This document shows positions 8,886 through 19,700 of a DNA stretch of 64,000 nt, piece after piece (the first letter of the stretch is position 1; each line of letters begins with the position of its first letter). The DNA comes from Halomarina halobia. GTDB lineage: Archaea; Halobacteriota; Halobacteria; Halobacteriales; Haloarculaceae. The position numbers were made by a program, and so were the translations under genes. Location of the stretch: assembly GCF_029338575.1 (NCBI RefSeq), contig NZ_CP119992.1, forward strand, positions 2,790,001 to 2,854,000, given 5' to 3'. A model generated the notes under the pieces. That model worked only from the letters and a program-made list of their open reading frames with translations. It made no database searches and was not told where the DNA came from.

Positions 8886-10364
8886 TCAGTCGTCGGCCGG
8901 CGCTGGTCGCCCCGCCGTGAGCGGCGTCCCGTCGGCCTTCGGCCCGAGCATCGGGCCGATCGGGCCCTCGTCGGGATCGACGACCCGCCGCTCGCGGTAG
9001 TCGGTCGAGCGCTCGACGGGGACGCGCCCGATCGCGGTGATCATCTCCACGTAGTCGCGCACGGAGCGGAACTCGCCGTACTCGCCGCCGGCGCGCTTCG
9101 TGATCTCCTCCGAGAGGATCGTCCCCATGAAGTCGTTCGCGCCGCAGGAGAGGAGCTTCAACCCGAACGCGTCCCCGTACTTCACCCACGAGGACTGGAT
9201 GTTCGGCACGTTGTCGAGGTAGAGCCGCGAGACGGCGATCATCAGTTCGTCCTCCTCGCGGGTCGCGCCGTCGGTCACCATCCCCTTCTCCGTGAGCGGG
9301 GTGTTCCGGTGGACGAACGAGAGCGGGACGAACTCGGTGATCGCGCCGGTGCGCTCCTGCAGGTCGCGAACCCGATCGAGGTGCAGGACGCGGTGCATCT
9401 CGTTCTCGACGTGGCCGTACATGATCGTCGCGGTCATGTCGAGGCCCACCGAGGCGGCGGCCTCCATCGCCGCCTCCCACTCCGCGGAGTCGATCTTCTG
9501 GGGGCAGATGACGTCGCGTACCTCGTCGACGAGGATCTCGGCGGCCGTCCCCGGAACGGACGCCAGCCCGGCGTCCGTCAGTTCGCGGTAGACCGACTCG
9601 TAGGACCAGTCGGTGCCCCGGCGCGCGTGGGCGGCCTCCTCCGGCGTCATCGAGTGGACGTGGACGCCGTCGACGTTCATCGCCTCGATCTGCTCGACGT
9701 AGGTCCCCGGATCGACCCGGTAGGCGCTCGCCGGCTTGTAGTTCGGGCCGCCGTTCGCCGCGAGGATCTCCAGGTGCTCGTCGTTCAGCGCGAGCGCCGG
9801 GTGGAGCCCCGACACGGACGTCACCTCGTAGACGCCGCGGGCGACGGCGTCTCTCACGATGCGGCGGGACTCCTCGGGCGTCTTCGAGAAGCCGTCCGTC
9901 CCGCCGGCCCCGTCGCGCTCCGCTCGCGGGTCGCCTTGCTCACGGCTCGCATCGCTCGCCGTTCGCTTACCCGAGACGCTCCCGTCGATCGCGTCTCGCG
10001 CCCGCTCCCCGCTCGCGCGTTCCGCAGGGCGCTCGAACTCGCCCGCCGGGTCCTTGAAGTTACAGAACAGACAGCCCGTGTTGCAGGCGGTGGTGACGTT
10101 GTTGTTGAGGTTGACGACGAACGTCACCTCCTCGCCGACGACCTCGGCGCGCCGTCGGTCCGCGGCCTCGAGCACCTGCTCCTTCCGGACGGGGTCGATC
10201 CCCTCGAACCCGGTGCCGGTCGTGAGGAGCTCCACCCCGTCGGCGACGGTCAGGCGCTCGCCCGAGCGCGCCTTCGCCAGCGCGTTCTCGAACGACTGGT
10301 CCGTCTCCGGCAGGTACTCGAAGTCGAATCGACCGCGCGGGACGTTCGTCGGGAGGCGGTTCAT
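8886..10364 (-). CDS. cofH: FO synthase subunit 2 CofH, with an internal low-complexity insert
   Basis: Radical SAM partner of CofG that adds the 4-hydroxyphenyl part of FO from tyrosine. The 492 residues contain C94, C98 and C101 (CNTGCLFC), [16 protein letters not shown] and the C-terminal [11 protein letters not shown] and [16 protein letters not shown] stretches. Between the cluster motif and the next conserved helix lies an insert of about 48 residues (110-158), rich in Arg, Glu, Gly, Ser and Asp and low in hydrophobics. It makes the protein longer than the usual 420-460. It is on the strand opposite cofC/cofG and not in their operon. The ATG at 10364 begins a conserved-looking N-terminus. 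Confidence 0.92.
   Translation of the reverse strand: MNRLPTNVPRGRFDFEYLPETDQSFENALAKARSGERLTVADGVELLTTGTGFEGIDPVRKEQVLEAADRRRAEVVGEEVTFVVNLNNNVTTACNTGCLFCNFKDPAGEFERPAERASGERARDAIDGSVSGKRTASDASREQGDPRAERDGAGGTDGFSKTPEESRRIVRDAVARGVYEVTSVSGLHPALALNDEHLEILAANGGPNYKPASAYRVDPGTYVEQIEAMNVDGVHVHSMTPEEAAHARRGTDWSYESVYRELTDAGLASVPGTAAEILVDEVRDVICPQKIDSAEWEAAMEAAASVGLDMTATIMYGHVENEMHRVLHLDRVRDLQERTGAITEFVPLSFVHRNTPLTEKGMVTDGATREEDELMIAVSRLYLDNVPNIQSSWVKYGDAFGLKLLSCGANDFMGTILSEEITKRAGGEYGEFRSVRDYVEMITAIGRVPVERSTDYRERRVVDPDEGPIGPMLGPKADGTPLTAGRPAPADD
9891..10037 (-). repeat. Low-complexity insertion segment within cofH
   Basis: This segment codes for about 48 residues such as [12 protein letters not shown] and [14 protein letters not shown]. 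Its DNA is full of short GCGAGCG/CGCTCGC-type motifs. Comparable in-frame, Arg/Glu/Ser-rich inserts occur in surface loops of haloarchaeal proteins. It maintains the reading frame, so it is probably tolerated as a disordered loop. Confidence 0.5.
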
Positions 10365-10463
10365 TGGCGGTAGGTGCGTGCCGATCGCTATAATGACTGT
10401 GGGTGACGGGCCCGCGGTCCCGACGATGATCGCACCGGGTAGTACCGCTTTCCGTGAGGAATC

Positions 10464-10471
10464 ATTATATT
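10464..10471 (+). promoter_or_regulatory. Probable TATA box of the FAD oxidoreductase gene
   Basis: ATTATATT sits about 30 bases before the ATG at 10499, inside an otherwise GC-rich region. The spacing would give a leaderless or near-leaderless transcript. Confidence 0.4.
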
Positions 10472-10498
10472 CTTCTGGTGCCTCCTGGCCAGTCGACC

Positions 10499-11893
10499 AT
10501 GGCTGCAGAGAGCATACCCGGCGAGAAGGCGGTAACGGCGTTGAAAGACGGGTTCCGGGGGCTGGTGCTTCGCCCGGACGACCCGGGATACGACGAGGCG
10601 CGGGCCGTCTGGAACGGGATGATCGACCGACGTCCGGCGCTCGTCGCGCAGTGTGCGGGCGTGGCGGACGTGATCGACGCGGTGAACTTCGCGCGCGAGC
10701 AGGACGTGCTCGTCGCGGTCAAGGGCGCGGGGCACAACATCGCCGGCAACGCCGTCTGCGACGACGGCCTGGTGATCGACCTCTCGCCGATGCACGCGGT
10801 GCGGGTGGATCCGGAGGCGAGGACGGCGCGCGTCGAACCGGGCGCGATACTCGCCGACGTCGACCACGAGACCCAGGCGTTCGGCCTCGCGACGCCGGTG
10901 GGCTACAACTCCACGACGGGGATCGCCGGACTCACGCTCGGGGGCGGCTTCGGCTGGCTCTCGCGGAAGTACGGCATGACGGTCGACAACCTCCGTTCGG
11001 TGGACGTCGTAACCGCCGACGGCCAACTCCGTCACGCCAGCGAGACCGAGAACGGGGACCTGTTCTGGGGCGTCCGCGGCGGCGGCGGCAACTTCGGCGT
11101 CGTCACCTCCTTCGAGTTCGACCTCCATCCGGTCGGCCCGGAGGTGCTGTCGGGACTTCTCATCCACCCGCTCGCGGACGCGGCCGACGTCCTGCGGGAG
11201 TACCGCGAGGTCGCCGCCGAAGCGCCCGACGAGGCCGCGGTGTGGTTCGTGCTCCGACACGCCCCGCCGCTTCCGTTCATCCCCGAGGAGTGGCACGGGC
11301 GGAAGGTGCTCATTCTGGCGGCGTTCTACGCCGGCGACGTGGACGCGGGCGAGGGGGCGCTCCGGCCGTTCCGCGAGATCGGCGACCCCATCGTGGACGT
11401 CGTCTCGCCTCACCAGTACGCCGCCTGGCAGCAGGCGTTCGACGCGCTGCTCACCGAGGGCGCGCGCAACTACTGGAAGTCCCACAACTTCGTCGAGATC
11501 ACCGACGGGATGATCGAGAACTTCGTCGAGTACGCGGCGTCGATGCCGACGCCGCTCTCCGAGATCGCCTGCGCGCAACTGGGCGGCGCGATCAACCGCG
11601 TCCCGGTGGAGGCGACCGCCTACCCGCACCGCGACGCCGAGTTCGTCATGAACCTCCACACCCGGTGGGAGGACCCGGCGCGGGACGAGGAGTGCATCGC
11701 GTGGGCTCGCGAACTCTACGACGCGATGACGCCCCACGCCACCGGCGGCGTCTACGTCAACTTCGTCCCGGAGGAGGTGGGCGAGGAGCGCGCCGCCTAC
11801 CGCGAGAACTACGACCGGATGATCGAACTCAAGAACGAGTACGACCCCGAGAACCTGTTCCGGATGAACCAGAACGTCGAGCCGACGGTCTGA
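10499..11893 (+). CDS. FAD-binding (berberine-bridge-type) oxidoreductase
   Basis: A 464-residue flavoprotein. The N-terminal PCMH-type FAD-binding domain shows [23 protein letters not shown], in which the GGGH-equivalent His and the later Cys of related enzymes can be aligned. It is followed by [20 protein letters not shown] and the C-terminal BBE segment NLFRMNQNV. Family members oxidise alcohols, sugars or alkaloids with O2 or other acceptors; the substrate here is unknown. No signal peptide is present. The ATG at 10499 lies a suitable distance from a TATA-like sequence. The gene is monocistronic. Confidence 0.87.
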   Translation: MAAESIPGEKAVTALKDGFRGLVLRPDDPGYDEARAVWNGMIDRRPALVAQCAGVADVIDAVNFAREQDVLVAVKGAGHNIAGNAVCDDGLVIDLSPMHAVRVDPEARTARVEPGAILADVDHETQAFGLATPVGYNSTTGIAGLTLGGGFGWLSRKYGMTVDNLRSVDVVTADGQLRHASETENGDLFWGVRGGGGNFGVVTSFEFDLHPVGPEVLSGLLIHPLADAADVLREYREVAAEAPDEAAVWFVLRHAPPLPFIPEEWHGRKVLILAAFYAGDVDAGEGALRPFREIGDPIVDVVSPHQYAAWQQAFDALLTEGARNYWKSHNFVEITDGMIENFVEYAASMPTPLSEIACAQLGGAINRVPVEATAYPHRDAEFVMNLHTRWEDPARDEECIAWARELYDAMTPHATGGVYVNFVPEEVGEERAAYRENYDRMIELKNEYDPENLFRMNQNVEPTV

Positions 11894-12117
11894 CACGCGG
11901 GTGCCCCTGTCGGTCCCGGTTCCTCCGTCCCCGTCCTTCCGGCCGGCGCGTCGTCCCGACGGTCTCGACGCGTCCGCTGACCGTCGGTGTTCGATGCACG
12001 TTTTCGGTGATACTACCTCGTCCGGTGATAGAGATATACGCGAACGTGGACAAAACCGGCGGTCGGCGCGGGTCGGCATGGAAACCGCTTTGTACCGCCC
12101 GTCGGGACCCCCACTCG

Positions 12118-13137
12118 ATGACGAGCGTCAAGGAGTTCCGGGTGGAGGAGGCGGCGACCCCGGAGCGGCTCGGCCGCGGCGCGTTCCGGTTCACCGACGA
12201 CTACTCCGTGTTCGACTGGGGGAAGATGCCCGACGAGATCCCGGGCAAGGGGGCGGCGCTCTGTGCCATGGGCGCGGCCAACTTCGAACTGCTGGAGGAG
12301 CGCGGGATCCCCACGCACTATCGGGGCGTGGTGGCCGGGGGGGAGGTCGGTCCCCTCGCCGAGGCCGCTCGACCGCCCCGCGAGATGGCGATCGACCTCA
12401 CGCAGGTTCCGGCCCTCCCCCACGAGGGCCGGGACTACGACTACGACGCCTTCCACGCTGCGGCGGGCGGGAACTACCTGATCCCGCTCGAGATCGTCTT
12501 CCGCAACACGGTCCCCGTCGGCTCCAGCCTCCGCTCGCGGGGCGCCCCGGCCGACTTCGGCCTGGACCGGGGCTCGTGGCCCGACGAGCCGGTGGCCCTC
12601 CCCGAGCCGGTCGTGGAGTTCTCGACGAAGTACGAGGAGTCGGACCGCTACCTCTCACGGGAGGAGGCCGACCGCATCGCCGGGCGGGCGAGCGTCGCCG
12701 ACCTCGAATCGATCGCGCGCGAGGTGAACGCGCTCGTGACCGAGCGCGCCGCGGAGGCGGGGTTGACCCACGAGGACGGCAAGATCGAGTGCCTCTACTT
12801 CGACGGCGAGGTGCGCGTCGCCGACGTGGTCGGCACGTTCGACGAGAACCGCTTCTCCTACGCCGGCCAGCAGGTCTCGAAGGAGGTCGTCCGCCAGTAC
12901 CACAGACGGGAGCAACCGGAGTGGGTCGAAGCGGTGGCCCGCGCGAAGGAGGAGGCGAAGGCCCGGGACGTCGCCGACTGGCGGACGCTCTGTGCGCGCG
13001 ACCCCGAACCGCTCCCCGAGGGCGTCCTCCGGGTGGCGAGCGACCTCTACCGCGCCGGCGCGAACGCCTACCTCGGGCGCGACCTGTTCGACGCGCCCCC
13101 GCTCGCGGAGGCGGTCGAGGCGGCGCGGGAGCTGTAG
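12118..13137 (+). CDS. purC: Phosphoribosylaminoimidazole-succinocarboxamide (SAICAR) synthase
   Basis: A 339-residue purine biosynthesis enzyme joining CAIR and aspartate with [53 protein letters not shown] and [28 protein letters not shown] (split here by family blocks) are PurC hallmarks. The haloarchaeal form is longer than the bacterial enzyme (about 240). The ATG at 12118 starts the conserved [11 protein letters not shown] and sits just 3' of CCCCCACTCG. Other purine genes (purU, purS, purQ) follow within 2 kb. Confidence 0.9.
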   Translation: MTSVKEFRVEEAATPERLGRGAFRFTDDYSVFDWGKMPDEIPGKGAALCAMGAANFELLEERGIPTHYRGVVAGGEVGPLAEAARPPREMAIDLTQVPALPHEGRDYDYDAFHAAAGGNYLIPLEIVFRNTVPVGSSLRSRGAPADFGLDRGSWPDEPVALPEPVVEFSTKYEESDRYLSREEADRIAGRASVADLESIAREVNALVTERAAEAGLTHEDGKIECLYFDGEVRVADVVGTFDENRFSYAGQQVSKEVVRQYHRREQPEWVEAVARAKEEAKARDVADWRTLCARDPEPLPEGVLRVASDLYRAGANAYLGRDLFDAPPLAEAVEAAREL

Positions 13138-13229
13138 CGGCTCAAGCGACGGTTTGACCCCCGGTGTGCCTGCCGTCTCCTTCGCCGCCGCCGGCGTGCT
13201 CCGTCTGACCTACAGCATCTGTCGACGGC

Positions 13230-14219
13230 TCAGTCGTCGTCCGACCCGGCCTCGACCCCGGCGGTCGCCCCCTCGCCCTCACGGTCGCGCTTGTTCGCGT
13301 CGACCGGCGTCTCCGGGTTGGCCGCCTGCGCCTCCGCGGGGAGGCCGAGCTGGTGCTCCCCGTCGGCCCCCTCCCGGAGGTGGGTGCGTCCGTGGTAGAC
13401 GGCGAGCGCGCCGTCGAGGTGGAGCTTCACGGCCTCGACCAGCGCCTCGGCCTCCAGGGGCTGTCCGCGGGCCTCGAGTTCCTCGACGGTCGCGCCGTCG
13501 GGGACGTCGAAGGCGCGCTGGGCGATGACCGGTCCCTGATCGAGGTCGGTCGTGACGTAGTGGGCGGTGACGCCCGCGATGCGGACGCCCTCCTCGCGGG
13601 CCTGTCGGTACGCCTCCGCGCCGGGGAAGGCGGGCAGGAGCGACGGGTGGACGTTGATGATGCGCCCCTCGTAGCGGAAGACGACGTTCGGCCCCAGGAT
13701 GCGCATGTAGCGCGCAAGCACCACGAGGTCCACGTCGTGCTCGTCGAGCACGTCGATGAGCCACTCCTCGTCGGGCACGCCCGCCCCGTCGCCGACGTCG
13801 TAGAAGGGGATGCCCGCCGCCTCGGCGACCGGCGCGAGGTCGTCGTGGTTGCCGACGACGACGCTCAACTCGGCGTCGATCCCCCCGGCGTCGCGTGCCG
13901 CGATCAGCGCCTCCAGGCAGTGGGACTCCTTCGTGACGAGCACGGCGATGCGGCGCGTCTCGCGGTCGCTCGGGAAGCGCACGCGGATCTCCTGGCCCAG
14001 CTCCTCCCCGAGGTCGTGCAGCGCCTCCCGGAGCGTCTCGGGCTTGACGACCATGTCGCTCGTGTCCACGTGGAGGGTCATCCGGAAGACCCCGTCCTGG
14101 ACCGCCTGGTCCAGGTCCTCGACGTTGACGCCGCGCTCGAACAGCAGCGTCGTCACCCGCGCGATGATGCCCTTCTTGTCGCTCCCGATGACCGTGACCT
14201 CGGTGAGGTCGCTCGTCAT
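13230..14219 (-). CDS. purU: Formyltetrahydrofolate deformylase
   Basis: A 329-residue enzyme hydrolysing 10-formyl-THF to formate and THF, giving formate for PurT-type purine synthesis. The N-terminal ACT domain (about 4-80: EVTVIGSDKKGIIARVTTLL) is followed by a GART-like formyltransferase domain with VVVGNHDD and catalytic NVHPSLLPAFPG. The tail (about 285-329) is charged and probably disordered. The ATG at 14219 is chosen because it starts the ACT strand; upstream in-frame codons overlap the divergent purS promoter. It is divergent from purS by 173 bases. Confidence 0.9.
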   Translation of the reverse strand: MTSDLTEVTVIGSDKKGIIARVTTLLFERGVNVEDLDQAVQDGVFRMTLHVDTSDMVVKPETLREALHDLGEELGQEIRVRFPSDRETRRIAVLVTKESHCLEALIAARDAGGIDAELSVVVGNHDDLAPVAEAAGIPFYDVGDGAGVPDEEWLIDVLDEHDVDLVVLARYMRILGPNVVFRYEGRIINVHPSLLPAFPGAEAYRQAREEGVRIAGVTAHYVTTDLDQGPVIAQRAFDVPDGATVEELEARGQPLEAEALVEAVKLHLDGALAVYHGRTHLREGADGEHQLGLPAEAQAANPETPVDANKRDREGEGATAGVEAGSDDD

Positions 14220-14392
14220 CGGTACTCCTCCGTCGCTCGACCGGCGGACTCGCCCATGTTCCCCCGAACGCTCCCGGACGGTGAAAAACGCGACGTTCCG
14301 CGCAAACGTCGGATCGCGCGTCGATACCCACGTTCGTGTATAGCAGAACGACAACACAAGGGTTTTGATGCACGACCGCGGTCATTCGACCG

Positions 14393-14644
14393 ATGACCGC
14401 CTACACGGCGACCGTCACGGTCAGGCTGAAGCGGGGCGTTCTCGACCCGGAGGCCGAGACGACGAAGCGCGCGCTCTCTCGCCTCGGGTTCGAACTGGAG
14501 GGGCTCCGGTCGACCGACCGGTACGAGGTCGACCTCGACGCCGAGAGCGCGGACGCGGCCGCCGCTCGCGCCGAGGAGATGGCGGAGCGTCTGCTCGCGA
14601 ACCCGACCATCCACGACTACGAGGTCAGCGTCGAGGAGCGATGA
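14393..14644 (+). CDS. purS: Phosphoribosylformylglycinamidine synthase subunit PurS
   Basis: An 83-residue small subunit bridging PurL and PurQ in the FGAM synthase complex. YTATVTVRLKRGVLDPEAETTKRAL is split here into the typical VRLKRGVLDPEA motif and following helix. LLANPTIHDYEV is the conserved C-terminal strand. Length matches the family (about 80). It overlaps purQ by four bases (ATGA), which implies translational coupling. PurL is not in the window. Confidence 0.93.
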   Translation: MTAYTATVTVRLKRGVLDPEAETTKRALSRLGFELEGLRSTDRYEVDLDAESADAAAARAEEMAERLLANPTIHDYEVSVEER

Positions 14645-15321
14645 TCTCCATCCTCCAGTTCGGCGGGTCGAACTGCGACCGCGACGCCGAGCGCGCGCTC
14701 GAGCACCTCGGGATGGACGCCGAGCGCGTCTGGTACGAGGACGGCCTGCCCGAGAACGCCGACGGGATCCTCCTGCCCGGCGGTTTCTCCTACGGCGACT
14801 ACCTCCGCGCCGGGGCGATGGCCGCCCGCGCGCCCGTGATGGACGAGGTGCGCGCCCGCGCCGAGGCGAGCGTCCCCGTCCTCGGCGTCTGCAACGGCGC
14901 GCAGATCGGCTGCGAGTCGGGGCTGACCCCCGGCGCGTTCACCACCAACGCCAGCGCGCGCTTCCAGTGCGAGCGCGTCCACCTCCGCGTCGAGAACGCC
15001 GACACGCCCTGGACCCGCGCCTACGACGAGGGCGAGGTGCTCTCGATCCCCATCGCCCACGGCGAGGGGCGCTTCGAGATCGACGAGGCGGCGTACGACC
15101 GACTCGTCGAGGAGGACCGCGTCCTGTTTCGCTACTGCGACGCCGACGGCGAGGTCACCGACGCGGCGAACCCCAACGGCTCCAGGGGGAACGTCGCGGG
15201 CGTCCTCGGCGAGCGCGACACCGTCGCCGTGCTGATGCCCCACCCCGAGCGCGCCACGCTCCCGGATCTCGGCGGGACCGACGGGCAGGGCATCCTGCGC
15301 GGGTTCGAGGACGGCGCGTAG
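14641..15321 (+). CDS. purQ: Phosphoribosylformylglycinamidine synthase subunit PurQ
   Basis: A 226-residue class I glutamine amidotransferase that supplies ammonia to PurL. The nucleophile Cys lies in VLGVCNGAQIGCESGL. The oxyanion-type loop LLPGGFSYGDYLRAGAMA and the C-terminal His-x-Glu pair (LMPHPERATLPD) complete the triad. The ATG at 14641 overlaps the purS stop. Nothing unusual in length or residues. Confidence 0.95.
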   Translation: MISILQFGGSNCDRDAERALEHLGMDAERVWYEDGLPENADGILLPGGFSYGDYLRAGAMAARAPVMDEVRARAEASVPVLGVCNGAQIGCESGLTPGAFTTNASARFQCERVHLRVENADTPWTRAYDEGEVLSIPIAHGEGRFEIDEAAYDRLVEEDRVLFRYCDADGEVTDAANPNGSRGNVAGVLGERDTVAVLMPHPERATLPDLGGTDGQGILRGFEDGA

Positions 15322-15450
15322 GCGTCGACTGCGCCCTCGGCCTCGCCCTCGTCCGATCTCGACGGTAGCGCTAATACCCCGTGCGTCGGAACGTACGAGC
15401 GGACCCTCGATGAGGTGCGTCCGAGGCGCTATTCGAGGTCAGGTCACCGG

Positions 15451-16671
15451 ATGAAACGAACACAGTCGGTCGTGCTCGCCGTGGTCGCCAGCACGTTCTT
15501 CGTCGGCTTCGGCGGCGGGGTGGTCTTCCCGATCCTGCCGAATCTGGGGGCGGTCCTCGGTATCTCCCCGTTCCTCGTCGGGCTCATCCTGAGCGCCAAT
15601 CGGTTCACGCGGATCGTCGCGAACGCCCCCGCCGGGTCGGTCATCGATCGGATCGGCACCCGCGCCCCCCTCATCGCGGGGCTGTTCGTCGAGGCCGTCG
15701 CGACGCTCGGCTACGTGGTCGCGCTCGGCTCGCCGCTCCCGGAGGCGTGGTTCCTGGGCGCGCGGGTGATCTGGGGGATCGGGAGCGCGATCGTGTTCGC
15801 CACCGCCTACACGATCGCGGCGGACGTGAGCGACGGGGACTCGAGGGGGACGAGCATGGGCGTCGTCCGCGGGGGCATCACGTTGGGGTTTCCGGCCGGA
15901 CTGGTCCTGGGGGGCGTCGTGAGCGACCTCTACAGTATCTCGACCGCGTTCGTCGTCGCCGCGGGGTTCGCGCTCCTGGCGAGCCTCATCGCGTACGCGA
16001 TGGTGCCGGAGACCCACGTCTCCGCGTCCCGCACTGCGGTCCGTCCGTGGGAGTTCGACACCAGCGTTCCGACGGTGGCGGTCGGGTTCGTGAACTTCGG
16101 CCTGTTCTTCGCGTACCTGGGCGCGCTGTTCGCCACCCTCGTGCTGTTCGTCGACGCCCACGACATCGGCGTCTGGGGGTACGGTCCCCAGGGGATGTCC
16201 GGGCTGTTGATGGCCGTCACGGTCGTCGCCGCCTCGGGGTTCATGCTCGGCGGCGGCAAGGCGAGCGACGTCCACGGGTCGCGCGTTCCGGTCCTCTTCG
16301 CGTTTCTCGGCGTGTCGTTCGTCGGGTTCGTCACGTTAGCGTCGGCCGAGTCCCTCGGGGTCCTGCTCGTCGCGTGCCTGTTCATCGGCGCGGGGCAGGG
16401 CGGCACGAGCGGACCGCTCATGGCGCTGCTGGCCGACCTGACCCCCGACAGGCGGATGGGTCGCGCGATGGGGACGAACAACGTCCTCGGCGACCTCGGC
16501 GGGGGACTCGGGCCGATGGTGACGCTCCCGCTGATCGACGCCGTCGGCTTCGCGCCGATCTACGCCGCCTGCGCGGTCCTCCCGCTCCTCGGCGGCCTCG
16601 TCCTCCTCGGCGGTATCTACGTCCAGACCGGCAGCGTCAACCCGAAGACGGACCGCGCGGACGACGACTGA
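15451..16671 (+). CDS. MFS transporter
   Basis: A 406-residue major facilitator protein with about 12 hydrophobic segments and a longer charged loop near residue 195-205 (the usual central loop). The first-loop signature NAPAGSVIDRIGTRAPL matches the MFS G-x3-D-R-x-G pattern between TM2 and TM3. GMGVVRGGITLGFPAG-like glycine patterning and DRRMGRAMGTNNVLGDLGGGLGP in the second half support the drug/metabolite efflux type. Substrate unknown. The ATG at 15451 puts the first membrane segment near the N-terminus. Confidence 0.85.
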   Translation: MKRTQSVVLAVVASTFFVGFGGGVVFPILPNLGAVLGISPFLVGLILSANRFTRIVANAPAGSVIDRIGTRAPLIAGLFVEAVATLGYVVALGSPLPEAWFLGARVIWGIGSAIVFATAYTIAADVSDGDSRGTSMGVVRGGITLGFPAGLVLGGVVSDLYSISTAFVVAAGFALLASLIAYAMVPETHVSASRTAVRPWEFDTSVPTVAVGFVNFGLFFAYLGALFATLVLFVDAHDIGVWGYGPQGMSGLLMAVTVVAASGFMLGGGKASDVHGSRVPVLFAFLGVSFVGFVTLASAESLGVLLVACLFIGAGQGGTSGPLMALLADLTPDRRMGRAMGTNNVLGDLGGGLGPMVTLPLIDAVGFAPIYAACAVLPLLGGLVLLGGIYVQTGSVNPKTDRADDD

Positions 16672-16761
16672 TCCCGCTCTCCGCACCGACCGCGGCCTGT
16701 ACGGGGCGTCGACGCGGTTCGACGAGGCCGACGCGCTCGCCTCCCCTTACCCGGACGGCGC

Positions 16762-19700
16762 TCACCCGTCCCGACGGACGCGGAGGACGAGGCGGTCCCG
16801 CCTGGCGATCGCCTCCGACGCGTCGAGGCCGTCGTGCTCCGCCAGCGTGACCGCTTCCTCGCACTGGGCGAGCGCCGCGGACGGATCGCCCAGTTCGACG
16901 AGCGCCGCGGCGAGGTGGAGGTGCGTCTCGACGACGTCCGGCACCGCGCCGATGGCGGTGAACGCGGCGAGCGCCGCCTCGTGGCGCTCGCGGGCGACGT
17001 CGTACCCGCCCCGGTCGGCCGCGAGCAGACCCAGTTCGACGAGCGTCCGGGCCTCGCCGTACCGGTGGCCGCTGTCGCGACAGCGCGTGAGGGCCGAGCG
17101 GAGGCGCTCGCGGGCGGTCTCGAACGCGCCGCGCTCGCGGGCGAGCCGACCGAGCAGGCGGAGGGCCTCCGCCTCGCCGCGGACCTCGCCGCTCTCGCGG
17201 TAGCGCTCCAGGCCGCGCTCCGCGTACTCGGCCGCGGTCTCGTCGTCCCCCCGGCGGTGGGCGACGCGTCCGAGGTTGAGGAGGCTCTGGGCCTCGCCGA
17301 TGCCGTCGCCGATGTCGCGGCGGTGCTCCAGGCTCCGCCGGTAGTACGACTCGGCGGACGCGAGGTCGCCGCGCCGCCGGTCCACGTCGCCGAGCTTGTT
17401 CAGGCAGTGGGCGATCCCCTGCGTGTCGCCCACCTCGCGGTAGGCGTCGAGGCCGCGCTCGTGGTACTCGACCGCGCCGTCGTACTCGCCGCGGAGCTGG
17501 GCGACGTGACCGAGGTTGTGCAGGCAGTTCGCCTCCCCGAGGCGGTCGCCGATGTCGCGGTAGGTGTCGAGCGCCTGCGTGAGGCTGCGCTCGGAGGCGT
17601 CGAGGTCGCCGCGCGTCCGTCGGAGGTTCCCGAGGTTGTTCAGCGTGTCAGCCTCGGTCCGGCGGTCGCCCGCGGCGCGGTAGTGATCGAGGCACGACCG
17701 GTAGTGATCGGCGGCCGCGTCGAGGTCGCCCAGCGAGTCGAGGATGGTCGCGAGGTTGAACTGCGCGTCCGCCTCCGCCCGCCGGTCGTCCATCGCGCGG
17801 TAGCGCTCGAGACAGTCGCGCAGGTAGGCCTCCGCCTCGCCGAGGTCGCCGCGGGACCAGGCGACGATGCCGAGGTTGTTGATCGCGTCGGCCTCGCCCT
17901 GCTCGTCGCCGAGCGCGCGGTAGCCGGCGAGCCCCCGCTCGTAGAACGACTCGGCCTCGTCGAACTCGCTGCGCCTGAGCGCGACGGTCCCGCGGAACTT
18001 CAGGCTGCGCGCGTGGAGGGTCGCGGCCTCGACGTCGTCGTCGAGGCCGTCGGCGAGCGAGGCGAGGTATTCGAACTCGCGCTCCGCGTCGTCGAGGCGA
18101 CCGGCGCGAAGCGACATCTCGCCGCGCCACTGGGTGCAGCGCACCGCGAGTTCGGGCGAGCAGGCCGCCGGCAGGTCGATGCGCGAGTAGGCGCTCGACC
18201 CGTACAGCGGGGCGAGTCCCGGTCGGGAGAGGCCGAGCGCGAACACGCGCTCCACGGTCGCGTCCGCCCACCCCCCCGGATCGGCGGAGACGTCCTTGAT
18301 CGCGGGCGCTGCGCCGTGGAACTCCCACTCGATGCGCGCCCGGCGCGTCTCGTCGTCGGCGAGCGACAGCAGTGCGGTCACGACGCGGCCGAAGCGGCGT
18401 TCGGCGGCGCGCTCGCCCTCGCGGTCCGCCAGGTGACGGAGGAACAGCGCCGACCAGGACTCGTGGACCGACCGGTACGGCGCGTCGCCCCCGTCCTCGC
18501 CGTCGCGCTCGAAGACGACCCGGCCGTCGAGGAGGGCGATCGCGTCCGCGATCGCGTCGTGGTCGTCCTCGGCGAGCGCGTGTACCAGGTCGGGGTAGAC
18601 GCCGACGTCGGCCGCGTTGAGGAGGTTGACGAGCGCGCCGACGTCGAGTGCGCGCTCGCCCGCCTCGCGGAGGCGCTCGTAGGTCCGGCTGACGTCCTCA
18701 GTGAGCGTCGTCGGCGTCGCGCTGCCGTAGGAGGCGAGCGGGTCGACCGACAGCGCGAGGCGGTGGAGCACGACGAGCAGGTCGGCGGGGTCCCCCTGGC
18801 CGCTCCCGTCGAGGCCCGAGAGCAGGTCGTCCACGGCGAGGTCGACGCGCCGGCCCGTCGTCGCCTCGAAGTGCCGGACGAACCGCTCGCACTCCGCGGC
18901 GGCGAAGCCGGGCATGCGGACGCGTTCGATCGCCTCGTTCCGGTAGGCGGCGACGCGAGCGTCCGGCGGCAGGGCCGAGGGGTCCTCCCACTCGCGCTCG
19001 CGCGCGTCGACGAGGAACGTCACCGAGGGGTCGTCGCGGTACTCGGCCATCACGCCGAAGACGGCCGCCGCCTCCTCTCGGAGCGCGTCCTCGACGACCA
19101 CGAGCGCGCGACCGTCGGTTCCGCGCAGGTACGCGCGGAGCGCGTCGATCGAGGCGAACGCCTCGCCCGTGCCGCGCTTGCGGTAGAGGACGGGCCCGTC
19201 GCCCGCCTCGAACCAGCGGTAGGCGACCGTCTTGCAGACGGTGCTCTTGCCCGACCCCGGCGGACCGACGAGCGCGCGGTCGCCGCCCGACCGCAGGTCG
19301 GAGAGCAGGTCGTCCGCGAGCGAGCGCCGCTCCCCGTCGCGCGTGTAGGTCCGGTCCGCCGCGTAGCCCGCCGCCACCTCCGCGAGGTCGAGGCCGGTGC
19401 GCCAACTCGTCGTCGGCGAGGCGGGCGAGCGCGCGGCGAAGTACTCGTCGGTGAGTTCGACGAACCCCTCGCGCTCGAGGACGCGGCGGTCGTCGCGCGG
19501 CGATCGGGCCGACCCGTCGTCGAAGGCGGCGAGTCGGCGCGCTCCGGGGGCGAGCGAGCGGGCGTCGTCCGTGACGTCGGTCGCCGCGTCGCGGACGCGC
19601 TCGACGTAGTCCGTGGCCCAGTCGAGGGCGGCGTCGGCGTCGTTGCGGTAGACGCCGTCCCTCGCGTCGCCGTCGTAGGTGACGCAGGCGACCGCCCGCG

